Shown: positions 1 to 10,148, counted from the first letter of the stretch. The stretch is DNA of 64,000 nt from Saccharopolyspora erythraea (GCF_018141105.1 NZ_CP054839.1:8001411-8065410); one strand, 5' to 3'. A program made the numbers and translations. Notes: a model not told the origin generated them from the sequence alone.

Positions 1-34
1 GTAGCCTGTCCACCGCGGACGGAGGTGGTGCGCG

Positions 35-1645
35 GTGGCCCAACTGCTGCTGGTCCTGATCGGGGCGCTGCTGGTCACCGCGCTCGCGCGCAGCCGGGAG
101 ATCGCCGCACCGCTGCTGCTGGTGCTCACCGGGCTCGTGGTGTCGCTCGTCCCGGGGACCGAGGACTTCCGCATCGACCCCGAGCTGCTGCTGACCGCGG
201 TCCTGCCGCCGCTGCTCTACGCCGCCGCGCTGGGCAGCTCCTACACGAACTTCCGCTCGCGCATCCGGCCGATCGCCTACCACGGCGTGATCCAGGTCGT
301 GGTGACCGCGTTCCTCGTCGGCTGGCTCGCCTTCGTCCTCATCCCCGACCTGCCGCTGGCCCCGGCGCTGGTGCTCGGAGCGGTGATCGCGCCACCGGAC
401 GCGGTGACGGCCTCGGCGATCGGTAGGCAGCTCCACCTGCCCCGCGCGCTGATGACGATTCTCGGCGGCGAGAGCCTGATCAACGACGCGGCCGCCCTCA
501 CGCTGTACCGGATGGCGATGGTCGCGGTCGTCAGCACCGCGCCGACGCTCGCCGAGGACCTGCGGGTCTTCGGCCAGGCCGTCGTCGTCGGCGTCGCGGT
601 CGGGCTGCTGTTCGGCGTGCTCGCGCACGCCGCGCGCACCCGGGTGCCCGACGTCCAGGTCGCCACGCTGCTCGGCGTGCTCGTGCCGTTCTCGGCATAC
701 CTGCTCGCCGAGCAGTTCGGAGGTTCCGGGGTGCTGGCCGTGGTCGCCGCGGGCCTCTACGTCGGGCACAAGCAGCCGCGCGCCCGCGCGGCCGGACGCC
801 TCCAGGAGCACACGGTCTGGGAGTCGATCAACCTGCTGCTGGAGAGCCTGGTCTTCGCCTACATCGGCCTGCAGCTCAGCGACGTCATCGCCCAGGTCGT
901 CTCGACCGGGCGCGACATCCGGTGGGTGGTGCTGGCGGCCCTGCTGATCCTGTTCGCGACGATCGCCTTCCGCGTCGTCTGGATGTACACGTCGAACTAC
1001 CTGCCCGGCCTGTCGCACCTGCTGCGCTCGGGGGAGCCCCGCGGCACGTGGCGGCGCAGCGCCGTACTGGCGTGGACGGGCATGCGCGGCGTGGTCACCC
1101 TGGCGGCGGCGGGCGCCATCCCGGAGACGACCGCCAGCGGGGCGCCGTTCCCGGCGCGGGAGACGGTCCAGTTCGTCGCGTTCGTCGTCACCGTCGGGAC
1201 GATCCTCATCCAGGGCACCACGCTGCCGTGGCTGATCCGCAGGCTCGGCGTCACCGACCCGCGCGAGGCCGAGGACGACGACCGCTCCGAGGCGGAGGCG
1301 AGGCGGATCGCCACCGGCGCCGCGCTGGCCCACCTCGACCGGCTCAGCCCCCGAGACCTGCAATGCGACCAGGAGCGGTTCGACCGGGTGCTGCCGCGCA
1401 TCCGGACGATGCTGGAGCACCAGGGCATGCTCGCCGCCGACCAGGTCGGCAGGACGCCCGACGAGCGGGAGGACACCACCCGGCAGGTGTTCACCGACCT
1501 GCGCCGGGAGCTGCTGGAGGTCCAGCGGGCCGCCATGGCCGACGAACGCGACGCGGGCCGCCTCGACGACGAGGTCCTGCGCCGCGTCCTGCGCGAGCTG
1601 GACCTGCAGGAGGCCGCGCTGGAGAACTCCTGGCGCAACCGCTGA
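35..1645 (+). CDS. Na+/H+ antiporter, CPA1/NhaP type
   Basis: This 536-residue protein should exchange Na+ (or K+) for protons across the cytoplasmic membrane for pH and salt homeostasis. About 400 N-terminal residues are a series of roughly 12 hydrophobic segments. Two family signatures are visible: IAPPDAVTASAIG near residue 118 and GGESLINDAAALTL from residue 144, where the Asn-Asp pair is the expected ion-binding site. The last ~130 residues are charged and cytoplasmic (many Arg, Glu, Asp), as in CPA1 exchangers with a regulatory tail. The GTG start follows a GGAGGTGG ribosome site by a normal distance. It stands alone: the next gene is convergent. Ion specificity cannot be read from the sequence. 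Confidence 0.9.
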   Translation: MAQLLLVLIGALLVTALARSREIAAPLLLVLTGLVVSLVPGTEDFRIDPELLLTAVLPPLLYAAALGSSYTNFRSRIRPIAYHGVIQVVVTAFLVGWLAFVLIPDLPLAPALVLGAVIAPPDAVTASAIGRQLHLPRALMTILGGESLINDAAALTLYRMAMVAVVSTAPTLAEDLRVFGQAVVVGVAVGLLFGVLAHAARTRVPDVQVATLLGVLVPFSAYLLAEQFGGSGVLAVVAAGLYVGHKQPRARAAGRLQEHTVWESINLLLESLVFAYIGLQLSDVIAQVVSTGRDIRWVVLAALLILFATIAFRVVWMYTSNYLPGLSHLLRSGEPRGTWRRSAVLAWTGMRGVVTLAAAGAIPETTASGAPFPARETVQFVAFVVTVGTILIQGTTLPWLIRRLGVTDPREAEDDDRSEAEARRIATGAALAHLDRLSPRDLQCDQERFDRVLPRIRTMLEHQGMLAADQVGRTPDEREDTTRQVFTDLRRELLEVQRAAMADERDAGRLDDEVLRRVLRELDLQEAALENSWRNR

Positions 1646-1650
1646 GCGGT

Positions 1651-1850
1651 GGGCCTGACTTCGATCTTGAAAGCGGCGCAGCCGCTTGGCCCACCGCCGC
1701 AACCGGAACCGCCGCGGTTCTCAGGCATCCTCTGGCGAGGACAGCTTTTTCGCCGCGTATGGCTGATACGTCAGAAAAAGATCCCGGAGCCAGAGGGCGC
1801 CTGAGGTTCCGCCACCGGAACCGCCGCACAAGGCAAGTCCGAAGACAGCC
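1651..1850. repeat. Dispersed inverted-repeat element, copy 1, with nested palindrome
   Basis: This element fills the gap between two convergent genes. Its ends are imperfect inverted repeats (GGCCTGACTTCGATCTTG inward from 1652; GGCTGTCTTCGGACTTG read inward on the other strand from 1850). A perfect small hairpin AAGCGGC-GCA-GCCGCTT lies at 1671-1687. Positions 1665-1695 match 12502-12532 at 30 of 31 bases. Relative to that copy, this one carries about 112 extra bases bounded by the 14-base direct repeat ACCGGAACCGCCGC (1702-1715 and 1814-1827). The extra segment is a ~95-base imperfect palindrome (arms 1716-1736 and 1789-1810, then CTTTTTC facing GAAAAAG). No transposase is present, so this is a MITE- or REP-like sequence; the palindrome could also end transcription from both sides. 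Confidence 0.65.
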
Positions 1851-1852
1851 AC

Positions 1853-3283
1853 TCAGGCGTGGTCGGCGCCGACCAGCTCCTCCGCCTGCTCCTGGCTGCG
1901 GCGCTCGTCGCGCACCGCGGCGATCTGCGTGCGGCCCCAGCGCTCGGAGAAGCCGTAGCGGCGGCCCAGCGCCACTCCGCTCAGCGGCTGGCCGTCCTCC
2001 AGGGAGCGGCGGTAGTCGCGGCGGGCGGCCTCGCGCTTGTCCTGGTCGGTCATCTGATCCGGCTTCACGACGGGCAGGACCTCCGTCTTCTCGCCCGGGT
2101 CCTCGTCCTTCCCGGCGGTGCCCATCCGGGCGGTCGCCGACTCGTCGGCCTTGCTGCTGGACGAGTCGTCGGGCTTCTCCTCGGCGGCTGCCTTCCCGGC
2201 GTCGCCTTCGGTGGTCTCCACCGAGACGGTTTCGCTCGCCTTCGCGAGAGCCGGCTCGGCGGTCTCCTCGGCCTTGTCCGCCGCCGTCTCAGGCAGCGGG
2301 TCGGCAGCCTCGCCGGACTCCGGTGCCTGCGCAGCCGCGGGCCTGTCGTCGCTCTCCGCCGGCGCAGGGACTTCCCCAGCGGCCTTCGCGGGCTCGCGGT
2401 GGTCGGCGGGCGCGCCGGCCGCCGCGGCGGGCGCGCCGGCCTTCGCGGAGGGCACCTCGGGCTCGCCGCTCGCCTTCGGCTCGGCCGGGACGTGCGGGAC
2501 CGGCTCCGGCCTGGGCGCGCTCGGCGCGAAGGGCACCGCCCGCTCCCGCTCCTCGACCGCGGCCACCGGCCGCGCGACAGGCGCGGTCGGTGCCACGGCG
2601 ACCGTCGGAGCCTCCGCCGGTTCCGTCGCGGCCACCGCCTGCTGCCGCGCGGGTTGCCCCTGCGGCGCGGCCGTCGTTGCGACGTCGCGCGGCGGCTCGA
2701 CGAAAGCGGGCGACTCGGTCGAGACCGTGGTCGACGTGCCGAGCCCGGCGATCTCGGAGACCGGGATGTCGGTGACCTGCCTGCGGAACGCCACCGAAGT
2801 GCCGCCGCGGTCGACCAGCCACCTCAGCAGCAGGAGCCCGGGGCGCAGCCGCAAACGGCGCTTGCCGTGCCGCTCCTCGTAGTCGGCGCGCAGCTCGGCG
2901 AGCACGACGTCGAACACGGCCACCGCGGCGACCGGGAGCCCGGCGGCGACGATGCGCGCCTCCGGCGTCGTCTGGTGGATCCAGTTGATCCACGAGCTGA
3001 TCGCGGTGAAGATCCACATCAGCAGCCGGCCGCGCAGGGCGCTGCGGCCGTGGATGGAGGCCCGGTAGGTGATCAGCGTGGCGCCGAAGGCGGCGCCGTC
3101 GAAGGTCGCCGGGATCAGCCACGCCGACCAGTAGCTGAAGCCGACCATCTGGTCCTGGCCGTATGCGTGCAGGCCGACGAAGCTGGCGCCCCAGCCCATC
3201 ACCGCGGCCATCGCCACGAAGCCCAGCGCCGCGCGGGAGAGCCAGAGGCCCTTGCTCTTGCTCGTGTTCTGCTGGTCGCTCAA
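1853..3283 (-). CDS. DUF2637-type membrane protein with acidic linker and C-terminal helix-turn-helix-like tail
   Basis: A 476-residue protein in three parts. Residues ~14-135 hold four hydrophobic segments of the DUF2637 (SpdB-like) type, including the run WGASFVGLHAYG. Residues ~190-410 are a Pro/Ala/Glu-rich disordered linker. The last ~60 residues are basic and contain LSGVALGRRYGFSERWGR, a short helix-turn-helix-like segment seen at the end of other DUF2637 proteins. Family function is unknown; some relatives are linked to plasmid spread in mycelial actinomycetes. The start is TTG at 3283, preceded by AGGA; no in-frame ATG gives a better N-terminus. Its stop is next to the inverted-repeat element. 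A DNA-tethering role is possible but is only inference from the architecture. Confidence 0.7.
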   Translation of the reverse strand: MSDQQNTSKSKGLWLSRAALGFVAMAAVMGWGASFVGLHAYGQDQMVGFSYWSAWLIPATFDGAAFGATLITYRASIHGRSALRGRLLMWIFTAISSWINWIHQTTPEARIVAAGLPVAAVAVFDVVLAELRADYEERHGKRRLRLRPGLLLLRWLVDRGGTSVAFRRQVTDIPVSEIAGLGTSTTVSTESPAFVEPPRDVATTAAPQGQPARQQAVAATEPAEAPTVAVAPTAPVARPVAAVEERERAVPFAPSAPRPEPVPHVPAEPKASGEPEVPSAKAGAPAAAAGAPADHREPAKAAGEVPAPAESDDRPAAAQAPESGEAADPLPETAADKAEETAEPALAKASETVSVETTEGDAGKAAAEEKPDDSSSSKADESATARMGTAGKDEDPGEKTEVLPVVKPDQMTDQDKREAARRDYRRSLEDGQPLSGVALGRRYGFSERWGRTQIAAVRDERRSQEQAEELVGADHA

Positions 3284-3449
3284 GGTTCATCCTCAGACAG
3301 CCGGTCCATGAGCAGTGCCGCGCGGTGGTGCGTGATCGTCGCGGGGCACCGGTGAATCCTAGAGACAGTCGAACACGAACGAGTGACACCCCATCGGTCA
3401 CTCGAAGCGGTGCAGGTCGCCGCGGTCGCGGACCTCCGCGACGCACCGG

Positions 3450-4349
3450 TCACTCGACGTCGAGCACGGCCTTACCAGTGACTTCCCTTCCGAGCAGCGC
3501 CTTGGCGGCCTCGTCGTAGCGCAACCACGAACCGCGCCAGCCGATGTCGGCGGTCAGCTCTCCCGCGGCGATCAGGCCAGTCAGATATTCAAGATCCGTT
3601 CTCAGATCGGTACCCATCCGGAAAGCGGTCAGCGACTTGGCGGGACCCACCGTCGAGTACGGCGGGAAGGTCGCGGGCTCGCCGGAGGTCCAGCCGATGC
3701 TCTGCACGACACCGCCGGGCTCCAGCAGCTCCCACGCCCGCACGAGCTGCGGACCGCCGACGTTGTCGATCACCACGTCGAACGGCCCCACGTCGTCGAG
3801 ACGGCTCACCACCTCGTGCGCGCCCAGCTCGGCAAGGCCCGCACCGCGACCGGAGAGCGCGACCACGTGCGCGCCACCCCGCGCCGCCAATTGCACCGCG
3901 AACCGGCCGACACCGCCTGACGCACCGGTCACCAGCACGCGGCGCCCGAGCAGCGGGCCCGACCGGTGCAGCGCACGCAGCGCCGTCACGCCCGCGGCCG
4001 GGACGGCGGAGGCCACCGCGAGCGACACGTCGTCGGGCACCACGGCCAGCTCGCCGACAGGCACCGCGCGCAGCTGCGCCCACGCCCCGCCGAGGCCGAA
4101 GGTCACCACCCGGGAGCCGACGGCCGGACCGGAGCCGTCGGCGGCCGCGCGCGCGACGACACCCGAGGCGTCCCAGCCGTGCACCGCGCCGGGCTCGGCC
4201 TCCGGCGCCCGCGCGAAGGCGACCTCGCCGTGGTTCAGCGACACGTGCTCGACGTCGACCAGCACCTCGTTCGCGGCGGGCACCGGATCCGGGGCGTCGC
4301 CGAGGGACAGGCCGGACGCGGTGCCCGGCGTGGTCAGGAGTGCGCGCAT
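3450..4349 (-). CDS. Quinone oxidoreductase-like MDR dehydrogenase
   Basis: A 299-residue medium-chain dehydrogenase/reductase of the zinc-less quinone-reductase group. The N-terminal GroES-like domain holds the family pattern VSLNHGEVAFARA and HGWDASGVV; the Rossmann fold follows with the NADPH-binding motif TGASGGVGRFAVQLA near residues 134-148. No structural-zinc cysteine cluster is present, which fits quinone or enone reductases rather than alcohol dehydrogenases. ATG at 4349 is chosen over an upstream start at 4385 because the protein then begins with MRALLTT, the usual start of the family. It is a single gene, likely NADPH-dependent; the substrate cannot be inferred. Confidence 0.85.
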   Translation of the reverse strand: MRALLTTPGTASGLSLGDAPDPVPAANEVLVDVEHVSLNHGEVAFARAPEAEPGAVHGWDASGVVARAAADGSGPAVGSRVVTFGLGGAWAQLRAVPVGELAVVPDDVSLAVASAVPAAGVTALRALHRSGPLLGRRVLVTGASGGVGRFAVQLAARGGAHVVALSGRGAGLAELGAHEVVSRLDDVGPFDVVIDNVGGPQLVRAWELLEPGGVVQSIGWTSGEPATFPPYSTVGPAKSLTAFRMGTDLRTDLEYLTGLIAAGELTADIGWRGSWLRYDEAAKALLGREVTGKAVLDVE

Positions 4350-4451
4350 GACGACCTCTCTCGCGGTGATCGGACGGTGCACCACAACCGCACTCCGGGT
4401 GACGCTATTCCGGCGAACGGGTGTGATCCCGCGACCAGGACACCGGAAAGG

Positions 4452-4486
4452 CGACAGGCCCCGGCACGGAGCACCGGGGCCTGTCG
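4452..4486 (-). terminator. Hairpin terminator of purA
   Basis: Perfect 13-bp stem CGACAGGCCCCGG (4452-4464) with its complement at 4474-4486 and a 9-base loop. It begins 14 bases after the purA stop, and has no T-run, as usual in this genome. Confidence 0.8.
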
Positions 4487-4499
4487 ACGAGCGCGAGAA

Positions 4500-5855
<1,356 letters not shown>

Positions 5856-5878
5856 TCAGGGTAAACCAGGAGCCAAAC

Positions 5879-6592
5879 GTGAGTACGACTGCATTGTCCT
5901 GCGGAAACGTCGATCGCACAGCGCGTCCTTGCGGACACGGTGTGCGATGGCTCGACGTCCCGGCCACGCCGGGCCGCGCGGACGTCGACTCGCTGCTGGC
6001 CGATCTCGAGGGCCGCCTGCTCGTGCACGGCACCGACGCCGACCTGGCGGCCGTCGTGCTGCGCCTGCTGCGCAAGGACCGGATCGCCCACGTGGAGGTC
6101 GGCTACGTGCCGGTCGCGGAGTCGCCGGCGACCCGCCTCTACGGCCTGGCCACCGGGGACGCCGGGTTCGAACAGGCGCTGCACGGCGCGGTCCGGCCGG
6201 TGCCGCTGGTCAGGGACGACTCCGGCGGCGTGCTGGTCGCCTCCGGCGTGGTCGAGCCGATCACCGGGCAGGTCTACTGCGACGACCAGCAGGTGCTCAA
6301 CGGCTCGGCGCTGCGCATGGAGGTCGCCCCGGACCCGGACGCGGCGCGGCTGCCGGAGCCGACCTCCGACCCATTGTCGGCGATGCTGGAACCCGCCTCC
6401 GACGGCATCCGGGTCACCACCACGCGCCGCGCGTTCCTGCGCAGGCGCGAGGAGGTGGTGCGCGGCCGGGCGCTGCAGGCGAGCTTCCGCTCGGCGACCG
6501 TGGTCCGCGACGGCGTGGCGCACCCGCGACCCGCGGAGAAGTGGGGCTGGTACCGGCACACCGAGGACCTGCGGCTGGCTGCCGGCCGCTGA
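5879..6592 (+). CDS. Conserved hypothetical protein (237 aa)
   Basis: I do not recognise the family. The protein is soluble, with no signal peptide or membrane segment, and begins with a Cys-containing stretch (ALSCGNVDRTARPCGHGVRW) that could bind a metal or be structural. The remainder is mixed alpha/beta with a basic C-terminal third (RRAFLRRREEVVRGR). GTG at 5879 is chosen because AGGAG sits six bases upstream (5868-5872). The gene is divergent from purA with ~90 bases between starts, so the two promoters may be shared, but nothing in the sequence ties it to purine synthesis. Confidence 0.7.
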   Translation: MSTTALSCGNVDRTARPCGHGVRWLDVPATPGRADVDSLLADLEGRLLVHGTDADLAAVVLRLLRKDRIAHVEVGYVPVAESPATRLYGLATGDAGFEQALHGAVRPVPLVRDDSGGVLVASGVVEPITGQVYCDDQQVLNGSALRMEVAPDPDAARLPEPTSDPLSAMLEPASDGIRVTTTRRAFLRRREEVVRGRALQASFRSATVVRDGVAHPRPAEKWGWYRHTEDLRLAAGR

Positions 6593-6733
6593 ACGCCGTG
6601 CATAAGTCACCGACCGGTGTGACGATAGGTGGCGAATTCACGTCAGGTCACCCGCCGGCCACCCTTTGGCATTGATCCGGCCACCTGGCTGCTTCATGGT
6701 CATCGGCGAAAAGCTGCCTGCGAAAGGGACGCC

Positions 6734-7372
6734 ATGACACTCCACCGATCGCTGCGCGCCACGTTGCTCGCCCTGCCCCTCGCCGGTGCCCTCACCGCCG
6801 GGCTGGCCGTTCCGGCCGGGGCGACGCCGCCCGCCATCCCGGACGCCTCCACCGCCAAGAGCTGGCTCGCCGAGCTGACCGTGGCCCCCGAGGGCTCCAT
6901 GGACGGCTACGACCGCGAGAAGTTCCCGCACTGGAGCGAGGGCGCCGAGAACTGCGACACCCGCGAGGCCGTGCTCAAGCGCGACGGCGAGAACGTCCAG
7001 ACCGGCTCCGACTGCTACCCCACCTCCGGCACCTGGAACAGCCCCTACGACGGCGGCAGCTGGACCAAGCCCAGCGACGTCGACATCGACCACGTCGTCC
7101 CGCTGGCCGCCGCCTGGCGCTCCGGCGCCGCCCAGTGGACCCAGCAGCAGCGCGAAGCCTTCGCCAACGACCTCGAAAGCCCGCAGCTGATCGCCGTCAC
7201 CGACAACATCAACCAGGAGAAGGGCGACCAGACGCCCGACCAGTGGATGCCGTCCAAGACCGACTACCACTGCACCTACGCCTCGATGTGGGTGGCCTCC
7301 AAGCACAAGTACGAGCTCACCATCACCGACGCCGAGAAGGGCGCCCTCAACACCGCCCTCGGCACCTGCTGA
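6734..7372 (+). CDS. Secreted HNH-family nuclease (DUF1524-like)
   Basis: A 212-residue exported protein. The first ~30 residues are a Sec signal peptide (basic MTLHRSLR, hydrophobic core, cleavage near VPAGA). The mature part contains DVDIDHVVPLAAAWRSGA at residues 115-132; the Asp-His pair of IDHVVPL is the beta-beta-alpha metal centre of HNH nucleases, and a downstream DNINQEKGDQTPDQWMP with Asn and Lys completes the usual pattern. Two Cys pairs (ENCDT/SDCYP and YHCTY/C-terminal GTC) probably form disulfides outside the cell. ATG at 6734 follows GAAAGG; the open frame starting at 6629 is longer but destroys the signal peptide. Likely role: extracellular DNA or RNA degradation for nutrients. 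Confidence 0.88.
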   Translation: MTLHRSLRATLLALPLAGALTAGLAVPAGATPPAIPDASTAKSWLAELTVAPEGSMDGYDREKFPHWSEGAENCDTREAVLKRDGENVQTGSDCYPTSGTWNSPYDGGSWTKPSDVDIDHVVPLAAAWRSGAAQWTQQQREAFANDLESPQLIAVTDNINQEKGDQTPDQWMPSKTDYHCTYASMWVASKHKYELTITDAEKGALNTALGTC

Positions 7373-7383
7373 GACCTCCCCAA

Positions 7384-7412
7384 GCCGGGGCGCCGATGAC
7401 CGGCGCCCCGGC
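7384..7412. terminator. Bidirectional terminator hairpin
   Basis: Perfect 11-bp stem GCCGGGGCGCC (7384-7394) pairing with 7402-7412 around a 7-base loop. It lies between the convergent stops at 7372 and 7422 and can serve both genes. Confidence 0.8.
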
Positions 7413-7421
7413 GCGGGCGGC

Positions 7422-8531
7422 TCAGTCCTCCTTCTGCTCCTCCCGCGGGTGCAGCGGCGGCAGGGCGGAGATGGCCTCGGTCCGGCTCAGCCCGGTGGCC
7501 TGCAGCAGGTCGACCGCGATCGACCGCACCTGCAGGACCACCACCTGCATCGAGAAGTCGCCCTCACCCAGCAGCTCCACTGTGGACCTGCGCGCCACCC
7601 CGCGGGCGGTCTCCCGCGCCTGCAACGGTTCCACGCCGCTCGCCAGCTCGTCGCGCAGCAGCACCACCGCGCCCGCCAGCTCCTCCAGCAGACCGGGCAG
7701 CGGCCGCGGCACCGGCTCGCCGTCCTGCAACGCCGCGAGCGCCCGCCTTGCCAGCACACGCGTGTTGCGCAACGCGCGGTCGATCGGCGTCGCCGCGGTC
7801 TCGTAGCGCTCCAGGTCGCCACGGCGTCGCCAGCGGATCGGCGCGAACCGGGCGATCTCGTGCCCGGCCTCCAGCGCCGAGCGGAACTCCTCCACCGAAC
7901 GCTGGCTCTTGCGGGCCGCGGCCAGCACGTTGGACGCGGTCGCCGTGTCCAGCCCGGCCACCGCACCGGCGACCCCGCGCAGCGCGTCGGCCAGCGCGCC
8001 GAGCACCACCCGTCCGTTGCGGTGGGCGACCGTGAGGGGGTTGGCCGGCAGCAGCGCGGCCACCACGAACCCGACGAGGCCGCCGACGGCCGCGTCGATC
8101 ATCCGGGTCAGCCCGCCCGCCGTCGCGGGCGGCAGCAGCGTGGCGACCAGCACCGACGAGGACGCCGCCTGCAGCACGATCACGCCGCCGCTGTCGAGCA
8201 GCACCGCCGTGCTCATCGCCAGCGCGACCACCAGGGCGATCTGCCACCAGCCGGTGCCGATCACCGAGATCAGGATGTCGCCGACCCCGATGCCGATGCT
8301 CACCCCGACCACCAGCTCCAGCGCCCGGCGCATCCGCTGACCCAGCGAGACGCCCAGCGAGATCACCGCGGCGATCGGCGCGAAGAACGGCTGCGGGTGT
8401 CCGATCACGTTCTTGGCCAGCGCCCACGCCAGACCGGCCGCCACCGCGCACTGCACGATCGGCGTCCCGGTGCGCAGCAGGCGGCGCATTCGGCGGCTGA
8501 GCTCCTCGCGCAGTCGATGCACACTGGACAT
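7422..8531 (-). CDS. FUSC-type membrane protein (aromatic acid exporter-like)
   Basis: A 369-residue integral membrane protein. Residues ~20-165 form about six hydrophobic segments starting with TPIVQCAVAAGLAWALAKNVIG and PFFAPIAAVISLGVSLGQR, the hallmark of the FUSC/DUF939 group that includes aromatic-acid exporters. The C-terminal half is a soluble helical domain rich in Arg and Glu, as usual for the cytoplasmic part of this family. ATG at 8531 is the only good start. It stands alone between a convergent nuclease gene and a divergent regulator-like gene. Substrate unknown. Confidence 0.8.
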   Translation of the reverse strand: MSSVHRLREELSRRMRRLLRTGTPIVQCAVAAGLAWALAKNVIGHPQPFFAPIAAVISLGVSLGQRMRRALELVVGVSIGIGVGDILISVIGTGWWQIALVVALAMSTAVLLDSGGVIVLQAASSSVLVATLLPPATAGGLTRMIDAAVGGLVGFVVAALLPANPLTVAHRNGRVVLGALADALRGVAGAVAGLDTATASNVLAAARKSQRSVEEFRSALEAGHEIARFAPIRWRRRGDLERYETAATPIDRALRNTRVLARRALAALQDGEPVPRPLPGLLEELAGAVVLLRDELASGVEPLQARETARGVARRSTVELLGEGDFSMQVVVLQVRSIAVDLLQATGLSRTEAISALPPLHPREEQKED

Positions 8532-8627
8532 TGTCCGTCACGCGACGCGCGGCGTCGCGGGTGTCCGCGTCCTGCGCGAACGCCGCGGACAGGGTGTCTC
8601 TGATCCGGATCGGCGAGTCGGAGGTGC

Positions 8628-9161
8628 GTGGTGGGTGCGGGACGTCAACGTGATCGGTTGTCCGACGAGGTGCTGACCGAGCGCACCGGGCGAGGTTGGG
8701 ACGAGTGGTTCGCGCTGCTGGACCGGTGGGGAGCCGCCGGACGCACCCACGGCGAGATAGCGGCCCACCTCGGCGCCGAGCACGGCGTCGACGACTGGTC
8801 GGCGCAGAGCATCACCGTCGGCTACGAGCAGGAACGCGGCATGCGCACCGCGGTCACCGTCTCCAGGACGATCGCGGCGGGCGCGGCCCAGGTGCACCGC
8901 GCGTTCACCGACGACCGCGAACGCAGGCAGTGGCTGGCCGACGCGCCGCTGCGGCTGCGGACCGCGACCGCGCCGGGATCGGCCCGCTTCGACTGGGGCG
9001 AGCGATCCCGGGTCAGCATCACGATCATCGCCAAGGACGCGGACAGGAGCAGCGTCCACGTCGAGCACAACCGGCTCGACTCGGCCGAGGACGTCGAGCC
9101 GACCCGGGAGTACTGGCACGCCCGGCTCGACGACCTCAAGTCCCGCCTGGAGTTCTGCTGA
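8628..9161 (+). CDS. DUF4287-like plus SRPBCC-domain protein
   Basis: A 177-residue soluble protein with two parts. Residues ~10-70 match the DUF4287 pattern (TGRGWDEWFALLDRWGAAGR, then HGEIAAHL and WSAQSITVGYEQERG). Residues ~75-170 look like an SRPBCC (START/AHSA1) fold: VTVSRTIAAGAAQVHRAFTD, RRQWLADAPL and the closing helix EYWHARLDDLKSRLEF. SRPBCC proteins bind small hydrophobic ligands; this combination occurs widely in actinobacteria with no known role. GTG codons at 8628 and 8631 are both possible; GGAGGT upstream slightly favours the second. Confidence 0.75.
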   Translation: MVGAGRQRDRLSDEVLTERTGRGWDEWFALLDRWGAAGRTHGEIAAHLGAEHGVDDWSAQSITVGYEQERGMRTAVTVSRTIAAGAAQVHRAFTDDRERRQWLADAPLRLRTATAPGSARFDWGERSRVSITIIAKDADRSSVHVEHNRLDSAEDVEPTREYWHARLDDLKSRLEFC

Positions 9162-9244
9162 TTTCGGCGAATCCTTCCCGAGAGGGAGGACGACCGCTCC
9201 CGAGCGGGAACCGGACCGGGGCAGCCGCGGGCGATCGTGTCCGC

Positions 9245-9700
9245 ATGGAAATCTCGAGGAACTCACCACGAGCCGCGGCGTACGGCGCGGCGACGTGGGG
9301 CGCGCTGTTCGCGCTCGTCCACGCCTACTGGCTGTTCGGCGGGCGGCTCGGCCTGCCCGCCGGGCTGTCGGTGCGGGGCAACCTGCCGCTGCTGATCATC
9401 GACCTCGTCGCGATCCCGCTGTGCGCGGGTGCGGCAGTGCTCGCGCTCGCCCTGGTGCGGGACTGGGGGCGCCGGTTCCCGCGTCGGCTGCTGCTGGCAG
9501 GCGCATGGGGCACCGCCGCGCTGCTCGTCGTGCACAGCGCGCCGTCGGTGGTCGACTGGGCGGCGCTGCTGCTGGGCCGGCTCCACCTGGCCGAGCTGGA
9601 CGCGATGGCGTACTTCGCGACGGTGCTCTACGAGCCGTTCTTCCTCGCGGGCGGTGTCCTCTTCGGTCTCGCCGCGCTCGGGTACCAGCGGACCCGCTGA
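9245..9700 (+). CDS. DUF3995-like small membrane protein
   Basis: A 151-residue protein with four hydrophobic segments (around residues 12-32, 48-70, 80-100 and 128-146), beginning YGAATWGALFALVHAYWLFGG. The pattern of a Tyr-Trp-rich first segment and a four-helix bundle fits the DUF3995 family of unknown function. The start is the ATG at 9245, eight codons before the first helix; an overlapping longer frame on the same strand is not coding. It follows the DUF4287/SRPBCC gene on the same strand with an 80-base gap and ends at a bidirectional terminator. Confidence 0.75.
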   Translation: MEISRNSPRAAAYGAATWGALFALVHAYWLFGGRLGLPAGLSVRGNLPLLIIDLVAIPLCAGAAVLALALVRDWGRRFPRRLLLAGAWGTAALLVVHSAPSVVDWAALLLGRLHLAELDAMAYFATVLYEPFFLAGGVLFGLAALGYQRTR

Positions 9701-9722
9701 CCCGGCGCGCGGGCGCGCCGGG
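9701..9722. terminator. Compact bidirectional terminator
   Basis: CCCGGCGCG (9701-9709), a 4-base loop, and its perfect complement at 9714-9722. It begins immediately after the stop at 9700 and lies just past the convergent stop at 9735. Confidence 0.75.
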
Positions 9723-9734
9723 CCGCGACGGCCG

Positions 9735-10148
9735 TCAGGCCAGGCCGGTCGCCTCCAGCGAGGCCGGGTCGCTGTCGGCGAGCAGCTGGCGGCAGCGGTC
9801 GTACTCGTCGTCCTCGCCGATCTGCTTGGCGGCCTTGGCCAGCACCGCGATGGCGCGCAGCACGCCCTGGTTCGGCACGTGGCTCCACGGCACCGGGCCG
9901 AAGCCCTTCCAGCCGGACCTGCGCAGCGCGTCCAGGCCGCGGTGGTAGCCGGTGCGCGCGTAGGCGTAGGCGGCGACGGTCTCGCCGGACTCCAGAGCCA
10001 GCTCACCGAGCCGCGCCCACGCGGCGCTGAAGGCGGGGTGGTGGGCGGCGACCTCGGCGGCGTCGGTGCCGGCGGCGAGCTCGGCCCGCGCCGGCTCGTT
10101 CTCCGGCAGCAGCGTGGCCGGCGGTTCCAGCAGGTTCCCGTGCGTCAT
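9735..10148 (-). CDS. DUF3151 family protein
   Basis: A 137-residue soluble, helical protein with the DUF3151 signatures AYAYARTGYHRGLDALRRSGWKG (shown only in part here) and PVPWSHVPNQGVLRAI. The family is restricted to actinobacteria and is commonly found beside the class II aldolase gene, as here: fbaA lies directly upstream on the same strand with a terminator between. Function unknown; the helical repeat-like pattern suggests protein binding. ATG at 10148 is clear. Confidence 0.88.
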   Translation of the reverse strand: MTHGNLLEPPATLLPENEPARAELAAGTDAAEVAAHHPAFSAAWARLGELALESGETVAAYAYARTGYHRGLDALRRSGWKGFGPVPWSHVPNQGVLRAIAVLAKAAKQIGEDDEYDRCRQLLADSDPASLEATGLA

